From Flavobacterium sp. UBA4098 (GTDB taxonomy: Bacteria > Bacteroidota > Bacteroidia > Flavobacteriales > Flavobacteriaceae): a stretch of 10,310 nucleotides of DNA. Position 1 is the first letter of the stretch. Every line of letters starts with the position of its first letter. The notes below the pieces were generated by a model, which had not been told where the DNA came from, searched no databases, and saw nothing but the letters and a program-made list of their open reading frames with translations. The stretch is taken from contig DFXW01000021.1 of the NCBI GenBank assembly GCA_002382495.1, forward strand, positions 35,052-45,361. Reading direction: 5' to 3'. This document shows, one piece after another, positions 6,701-10,310 of this stretch. Both the position numbers and the translations under genes were made by a program.

Positions 6701-6758
6701 ACTATTGTTTATTAGAATTTTCGAAACTTATCCCATAAATCGGAAAGCTAAAAAGTAG

Positions 6759-6766
6759 TACTTTTG
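6759..6766 (+). promoter_or_regulatory. Promoter -7 element for ribD, very close to the start codon
   Basis: TACTTTTG matches TAnnTTTG exactly and ends only 4 bases before the ribD ATG at 6771. Transcription would begin at or next to the start codon. No TTG lies at the expected -33 spacing. The element faces away from the acetyltransferase promoter, 58 bases apart. Confidence 0.55.
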
Positions 6767-6770
6767 TCAA

Positions 6771-7814
6771 ATGGACAATCACGAACAGTATATTGCTCGA
6801 TGTATCGAAATCGCCAAAAATGGTTTTGGAACTACCTATCCTAATCCAATGGTGGGAAGTGTGATTGTATATAATGGTGAAATTATTGGCGAAGGCTGGC
6901 ACCAAAAAGCAGGCGAACCGCATGCTGAAGTCAATGCCATACAATCTGTAAAAGATCCTTCTTTATTAGACAAGGCTACTATATATGTCAGTTTAGAACC
7001 ATGTAGTCATTTTGGAAAAACACCTCCCTGTTGCGATTTAATCATCAAAAACAAAATTCCAAATGTCGTTATCGGAACAGTTGATTCCAATATTAAAGTA
7101 GCAGGAAACGGCATCAAGCGATTGCAAGAAGCTGGCGCTAATGTTATAGTTGGTATTTTAGAAAAAGAATGTTATGAACTTAACCGACGCTTTTTTACGT
7201 TTCACGAAAAGAAAAGACCTTATATTATTTTAAAGTGGGCACAAACTCTAGATAGTTTTATTGCACCTCTAGAAAAAGAGGAACTGAAACCCGTCTGGAT
7301 TACTAATGTACAATCGAGACAATTAGTACACAAATGGCGTACCGAGGAGCAAGCTATTTTGGTGGGTACACAAACCGTTATAGATGACAACCCCCAATTA
7401 AATGCTCGAGACTGGGAAGGCAACAATCCTATCAGAATTGTAATCGATCAACGCAATCGCGTTCCCAAAACAGCTCATGTATTTGATAATCAAACAAAAA
7501 CAATTGTGTTTTCTAGAAATAAATCTACACTATCATTAGAAAATACAATTTTTGAAGTCATCGATTTTCAACAAAACATAGTCCAACAGATTGTAGACAA
7601 ATTGTACCAACACCAAATTCAATCAGTTATCATTGAAGGTGGCGCTCAAACACTGCAAACTTTTATAGATGCTACTCTTTGGGATGAAGCACGCGTATTT
7701 ATTGGAAATTCTACCTTTGGAATCGGTAAAAAAGCACCCGTTTTAAATACTACTTTGTCAACAAAAGAGAAAATAGGAACAGATGAATTACTAATAATTA
7801 GAAATTATGATTGA
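6771..7814 (+). CDS. ribD: RibD, bifunctional riboflavin biosynthesis deaminase/reductase
   Basis: RibD carries out two cytoplasmic steps of riboflavin synthesis: deamination of 2,5-diamino-6-ribosylamino-4(3H)-pyrimidinone 5'-phosphate, then NADPH-dependent reduction of its ribose side chain. The 347-residue length is normal. The deaminase domain (1 to about 145) has the zinc ligands and catalytic Glu of HAE (51-53) and PCSHFGKTPPC (77-87, Cys78 and Cys87). The reductase domain (about 148-347) starts at RPYIILKWAQTLD, with VGTQTVIDDNPQL (198-210) and EGGAQTL (289-295) in the NADPH and substrate site. In the early reductase motif, usually SLDG, the Gly is replaced by Ser162. The ATG at 6771 is required to keep the deaminase domain whole, since the next Met is at residue 27. 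It heads the ribD-HAD-yigZ run, and its stop codon lies inside the next gene. No FMN riboswitch fits in the short upstream gap. Confidence 0.97.
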   Translation: MDNHEQYIARCIEIAKNGFGTTYPNPMVGSVIVYNGEIIGEGWHQKAGEPHAEVNAIQSVKDPSLLDKATIYVSLEPCSHFGKTPPCCDLIIKNKIPNVVIGTVDSNIKVAGNGIKRLQEAGANVIVGILEKECYELNRRFFTFHEKKRPYIILKWAQTLDSFIAPLEKEELKPVWITNVQSRQLVHKWRTEEQAILVGTQTVIDDNPQLNARDWEGNNPIRIVIDQRNRVPKTAHVFDNQTKTIVFSRNKSTLSLENTIFEVIDFQQNIVQQIVDKLYQHQIQSVIIEGGAQTLQTFIDATLWDEARVFIGNSTFGIGKKAPVLNTTLSTKEKIGTDELLIIRNYD

Positions 7815-8409
7815 TACTATTATTTTTGATTTTGGAGATATATTCATCAATTTGGACAAACAAGCCACTATTGATGGTTTGGAACGTTTGGGATTATCTT
7901 CTTGGAACGAAGATTTGGACCAATTGAATATTTCATTTGAAAAAGGACAAATTTCAAGAGATGATTTTTTGTTAGGCATCCAAAAACAAATCCCTAATGC
8001 CACAATAGATGAAATTTTGATGGCTTGGAATGCTGTATTATTGGATTTCCCGCTTTATCGTTTGGAATTTTTACAATTACTTTCAAAAAAATTTCGCCTC
8101 TATTTATTGAGTAATACGGACGCTATTCATATCGATCATTTTGAACAAAGAGAAGGTGCTTCGTTTTATGGCGACTTTTACCAATGTTTTGAAAAGGTCT
8201 ATTTTTCGTATGAAATGGGCATGAGAAAGCCCGATGCTGAAATCTACACTACTCTTATCAACCGTCACGAATTATCACCAAAACGGACTTTATTTGTCGA
8301 TGATAAAAAAGATAACACAGATGCTGCCAAAGCTTTAGGCTTAAACGTTTGGAATCTTCAAGTAGGGAAAGAAGATGTTATTGAGCTTTTGGACAAAAAA
8401 ATAATTTAG
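7807..8409 (+). CDS. HAD-family phosphatase (YihX-like), candidate riboflavin-pathway phosphatase
   Basis: This 200-residue haloacid-dehalogenase-superfamily hydrolase has all four motifs. The nucleophile Asp8 is in FDFGDIFINL (the DxG form seen in YihX-like proteins, with Gly10 in place of the second Asp). Ser102 is in LLSNTD, Lys141 in GMRKPD, and Asp165-Asp166 in LFVDDKKDN. A small helical cap lies between motifs I and II (about 20-90), as in subfamily IA. The predicted activity is removal of phosphate from a small metabolite. Its ATG overlaps the end of ribD by 8 bases, so the two are probably translationally coupled. The riboflavin pathway needs a phosphatase directly after RibD, a step done by HAD proteins such as YigB in E. 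coli and YcsE in B. subtilis. That makes this role likely here, but it is inference from context. A general sugar-phosphate phosphatase is the alternative. Confidence 0.92.
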   Translation: MIDTIIFDFGDIFINLDKQATIDGLERLGLSSWNEDLDQLNISFEKGQISRDDFLLGIQKQIPNATIDEILMAWNAVLLDFPLYRLEFLQLLSKKFRLYLLSNTDAIHIDHFEQREGASFYGDFYQCFEKVYFSYEMGMRKPDAEIYTTLINRHELSPKRTLFVDDKKDNTDAAKALGLNVWNLQVGKEDVIELLDKKII

Positions 8410-8423
8410 ACTACCATTGCCTT

Positions 8424-9053
8424 TTGGAAATCAAAGACACCTATATTACCATTGCAAAAGCGACTGAAGAAATCCTGTTCAAAGAAAAGAGTAGTAAATT
8501 CTTCGGTTATGCTTTTCCTATTCAATCAGAAGAAGAAGTAAAACCCATCATTGAGCAATTAAGAAAACTGCATCCGCATGCTGTACATTATTGTTATGCC
8601 TACCAAATTGGTACAGAAAAAATAAGCTACAGAGCCAATGACGATGGCGAACCCAGTAATACAGCAGGAGCTCCCATTTATGGACAAATTCAATCGTTTG
8701 GCTTGACCAATGTACTATTGGTGGTGGTACGAATTTTTGGCGGAATCAAATTAGGGGTAGGCGGGTTAATTAGCGCATACAAAACCACAGCTCAATTAGT
8801 GTTAGAAGAAGCTGAAATCATTGAAAAAACAATCGATATTCCTTTTTTAATATCGTTTGATTACAAAAACATGAACAAAGTAATGCGTGTGATCAAAGAG
8901 AAAAAACTCGATATCATTACTCAAACCATGGAATTAGACGAAAATTCTGGAATTGCAATGGGCAAAATAGAGATCAAAACCCGAAAAAAAAATGCCGAAC
9001 TAATTTTCGACATTTTTGATAATTTATTTGAAATTGAGATAAAACGCTTATAA
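8424..9053 (+). CDS. yigZ: YigZ/UPF0029 (IMPACT) family protein, TTG start
   Basis: This belongs to the YigZ/UPF0029 family, related to the N-terminal domain of eukaryotic IMPACT. Its biochemical role in bacteria is not settled. The 209 residues are the usual length. The UPF0029 domain (about 15-130) carries the family signatures NDDGEPSNTAGAPI (72-85) and RIFGGIKLGVGGLISAY (103-119). The C-terminal part (about 138-205) fits the ferredoxin-like DUF1949 domain. No ATG can start the protein. The frame opens with TTG at 8424-8426, giving MEIKDTYITI, which matches how family members begin, and the first in-frame ATG is far inside the protein. It lies 14 bases after the HAD gene and has no promoter of its own that I can see, so it is probably the third gene of the ribD transcript. 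There is no clear terminator, only a weak AT-only hairpin around 9061-9079. Confidence 0.93.
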   Translation: MEIKDTYITIAKATEEILFKEKSSKFFGYAFPIQSEEEVKPIIEQLRKLHPHAVHYCYAYQIGTEKISYRANDDGEPSNTAGAPIYGQIQSFGLTNVLLVVVRIFGGIKLGVGGLISAYKTTAQLVLEEAEIIEKTIDIPFLISFDYKNMNKVMRVIKEKKLDIITQTMELDENSGIAMGKIEIKTRKKNAELIFDIFDNLFEIEIKRL

Positions 9054-9073
9054 AAAAGCAATAAATAATCCAT

Positions 9074-9478
9074 TTATTCCATATCCTTTAGAAGATCCAA
9101 AATATAATCTGGAGGTGCTATTGGGCGACCCGTTTTTAAGGAGACAAAAACCAAAATAAATTCGGCAGTTGTTAATAACTCATTCAATTCATTATATATC
9201 TTACAATCGAATTCAATCTTAACTGAAGATTGGCTTTTGAAAGCAGTATGAACCGTTAGCAACTCATCGTATCGCGCCGATTTTTTGTAATTAATTGTCA
9301 TCGACACAATGGGAAGCGCAATTCCCTCTTCCTCCATGCTTTTGTACGAAACTCCCTTATTTCTAAGCCATTCCACGCGTCCCATTTCAAAATAAGGAAT
9401 ATAATTGCCATGGTACACTACCCCCATTTGGTCTGTTTCAGAGTAGCGAACACGAACTTGAATTTGATGATCTTTCAT
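9074..9478 (-). CDS. YbgC/4-hydroxybenzoyl-CoA thioesterase-family acyl-CoA thioesterase
   Basis: This 134-residue hot-dog-fold thioesterase hydrolyses acyl-CoA (possibly acyl-ACP) thioesters in the cytoplasm. The diagnostic N-terminal stretch is present: RVRYSETDQMGVVYHGNYI (9-27), with the catalytic Asp at 16, followed by YFEMGRVEWLR (29-39). The remainder shows the expected beta strands (IVSMTINYKKSARYDELLTV and IEFDCKIYNE) and no extra domain. The closest named families are YbgC, which in proteobacteria sits with tol-pal, and FadM. No tol-pal gene is nearby, so its physiological substrate is open. It converges with yigZ across a 20-base gap and diverges from dnaA. The ATG at 9478 gives the standard N-terminus. 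Confidence 0.94.
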   Translation of the reverse strand: MKDHQIQVRVRYSETDQMGVVYHGNYIPYFEMGRVEWLRNKGVSYKSMEEEGIALPIVSMTINYKKSARYDELLTVHTAFKSQSSVKIEFDCKIYNELNELLTTAEFILVFVSLKTGRPIAPPDYILDLLKDME

Positions 9479-9666
9479 TATTTATTATTTAATTTTTATT
9501 GATTCTAAAAAGCCACATACAACAATTTTTTTACAAAAAAATCTATTGAATAATTTTTTTTTAAAGAAATTTGTTCACATATTTGTTGTCCCAGAAAAAT
9601 ACAAGAATAGCCCCCTCTTTTTTTGTACTAAAAATGCAACCAAACTTAAATAATTTAACCGAATAT
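9479..9666. other. AT-rich region upstream of dnaA, possible part of the origin
   Basis: This 188-base gap between divergent genes has long A and T runs (notably 9521-9570) and one near-match to the DnaA box, TTGTTCACA at 9571-9579 (consensus TTATNCACA, one mismatch). The start of the gap also has two exact ATTATTT units (9477-9490). I see no perfect DnaA box and no cluster of boxes, so an origin role rests mainly on adjacency to dnaA. Confidence 0.35.
9571..9579 (+). promoter_or_regulatory. Near-consensus DnaA box
   Basis: TTGTTCACA differs from TTATNCACA at one position (G for A at position 3). It directly follows the A/T-run stretch and lies 96 bases before the dnaA ATG, where a DnaA box could serve either replication initiation or dnaA autoregulation. 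A single imperfect 9-mer can occur by chance. Confidence 0.3.
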
Positions 9667-10310
9667 ATGAACAAAACTGCTCAATCAGTATGGGATAACT
9701 GTTTATCTTTCATTAAAGATAATATTCAAGACCAAGCCTACAAAACTTGGTTTGAACCAATCAAGTCAGTTGAGCTTACCGATAACGCATTATATATTCA
9801 AGTACCAAGTAAATTTTTCTACGAATGGCTAGAAGAACATTACGTTAAATTGTTAAAAGTAGCATTGACCAAAGAACTTGGAAAAAACGCAAAGTTACTC
9901 TATAAAATTAAAATGGAGAACACTTATGGTAACAAACAACCGTATACGGAACAATTACCAAGTGCCAACAGAGCGCAAATGAAACCGCAAGATGTTGATG
10001 CTCCATTAAAAAATTTAAACCCTGAACTTAAAAATCCATTTATAATTCCTGGAATTCGTAATTTAAAAATCGAATCTCAACTGAATGCTAATTATAGCTT
10101 TGACAATTTCTTAGAAGGAGATTCTAATCGATTGGCTCGTTCTGCTGGTATGGCTGTTGCCAATAAACCAGGTGGAACTTCATTCAATCCATTATTGATT
10201 TTTGGAGGAGTTGGTTTAGGAAAAACACACTTAGCGCACGCTATTGGTGTTGAAATTAAAGACAAATACCCAGAAAAAACAGTTTTATATATTTCGGCTG
10301 AAATTTTCAC
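9667..10310 (+). CDS. dnaA: DnaA replication initiator, N-terminal part (cut by window edge)
   Basis: DnaA binds DnaA boxes at oriC, melts the adjacent DNA and recruits the replicative helicase. It is also a transcription regulator. The 214 visible residues cover domain I (about 1-85, opening with QSVWDNCLSFIKDNI and the conserved WFEPI at 28-32), a short linker domain II, and the start of the AAA+ domain III. That domain begins with YSFDNFLEGDSNRLA (143-157), with the Walker A GGVGLGKTH at 180-188 and YISAEIF at the edge. The Walker B, sensor and DNA-binding domain IV lie beyond the window. I chose the ATG at 9667 because MNKTAQSVW matches how I recall flavobacterial DnaA beginning. An in-frame ATG at 9634 would add 11 residues (MQPNLNNLTEY), and no stop codon lies between. 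The gene diverges from the thioesterase gene. Confidence 0.97.
   Translation, partial: MNKTAQSVWDNCLSFIKDNIQDQAYKTWFEPIKSVELTDNALYIQVPSKFFYEWLEEHYVKLLKVALTKELGKNAKLLYKIKMENTYGNKQPYTEQLPSANRAQMKPQDVDAPLKNLNPELKNPFIIPGIRNLKIESQLNANYSFDNFLEGDSNRLARSAGMAVANKPGGTSFNPLLIFGGVGLGKTHLAHAIGVEIKDKYPEKTVLYISAEIF

Noticed and set aside
6701..6770. FMN riboswitch ahead of ribD
   Set aside because: Only about 70 bases are available and they hold promoter elements. No RFN-like conserved elements are visible.
6702..6944. Minus-strand 80-codon frame across the ribD promoter and start
   Set aside because: It is antisense to conserved deaminase codons, and its tail merely covers the shared promoter region.
9061..9079. 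Terminator between yigZ and the thioesterase gene
   Set aside because: The only hairpin is a 7-base-pair A/T stem running into the thioesterase stop end, with no GC and no T-run. It is too weak to call.
10092..10310. Minus-strand frame opposite dnaA at the right edge
   Set aside because: The plus strand clearly encodes the DnaA AAA+ domain here, so the antisense frame is a shadow.
1..10310. Defence system, mobile element, CRISPR array or novel gene cluster
   Set aside because: Every gene belongs to a well-known housekeeping or common family, coding style is even throughout, and no integrase, transposase, regular spacer repeats or unusual cassette is visible.

Overview
This is chromosomal DNA from a Flavobacterium-like member of the Bacteroidota. 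The case rests on AT-rich, lysine/asparagine-heavy coding, no Shine-Dalgarno sequences, several copies of the Bacteroidota promoter -7 element TAnnTTTG (here mostly TACTTTTG), and a gene set and protein sequences matching what I recall of Flavobacterium. The content is housekeeping. I see no mobile element, phage gene, CRISPR array, toxin-antitoxin or defence locus, and no rRNA or tRNA gene.

Layout, left to right. Positions 1-317 (-) hold the N-terminal part of an ABC transporter ATPase. Positions 463-2192 (-) hold the chaperone operon grpE-dnaJ, with a good promoter ahead of grpE and an intrinsic terminator after dnaJ. Positions 2193-2486 are a 294-base gap with that promoter and a strong two-way hairpin terminator. 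Positions 2487-3857 (-) encode histidyl-tRNA synthetase. Divergent from it, 4018-5259 (+) encodes a MacB/FtsX-type permease. Positions 5318-6668 (-) hold a GNAT acetyltransferase followed by prmC, the release-factor glutamine methyltransferase. Divergent again, 6771-9053 (+) is a compact run: ribD, a HAD phosphatase overlapping it by 8 bases, and a YigZ/UPF0029 protein with a TTG start. Positions 9074-9478 (-) encode a YbgC-type thioesterase. From 9667 (+) to the right edge is the first half of dnaA, which suggests the window ends near the replication origin.

How the genes fit together. GrpE and DnaJ are co-chaperones of DnaK, which is not in the window. HisS and PrmC serve translation (charging tRNA-His and methylating release factors). 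RibD supplies two riboflavin steps, and the translationally overlapping HAD protein is a reasonable candidate for the dephosphorylation step that follows. The other genes are not obviously connected.

The most unusual structure is a set of degenerate tandem arrays with a 7-base period. They occur upstream of hisS (about 3866-3914), between the permease and prmC and running into the prmC stop end (about 5264-5333), and inside prmC (5819-5860), where six units add a repeated 7-residue stretch just before the SAM-binding motif. Also notable are a DnaJ with only two of the usual four zinc-binding CxxCxGxG motifs, a ribD promoter element so close to the ATG that its mRNA may be leaderless, and a possible small RNA ahead of the hisS terminator. 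I did not find a convincing undescribed multi-gene system.
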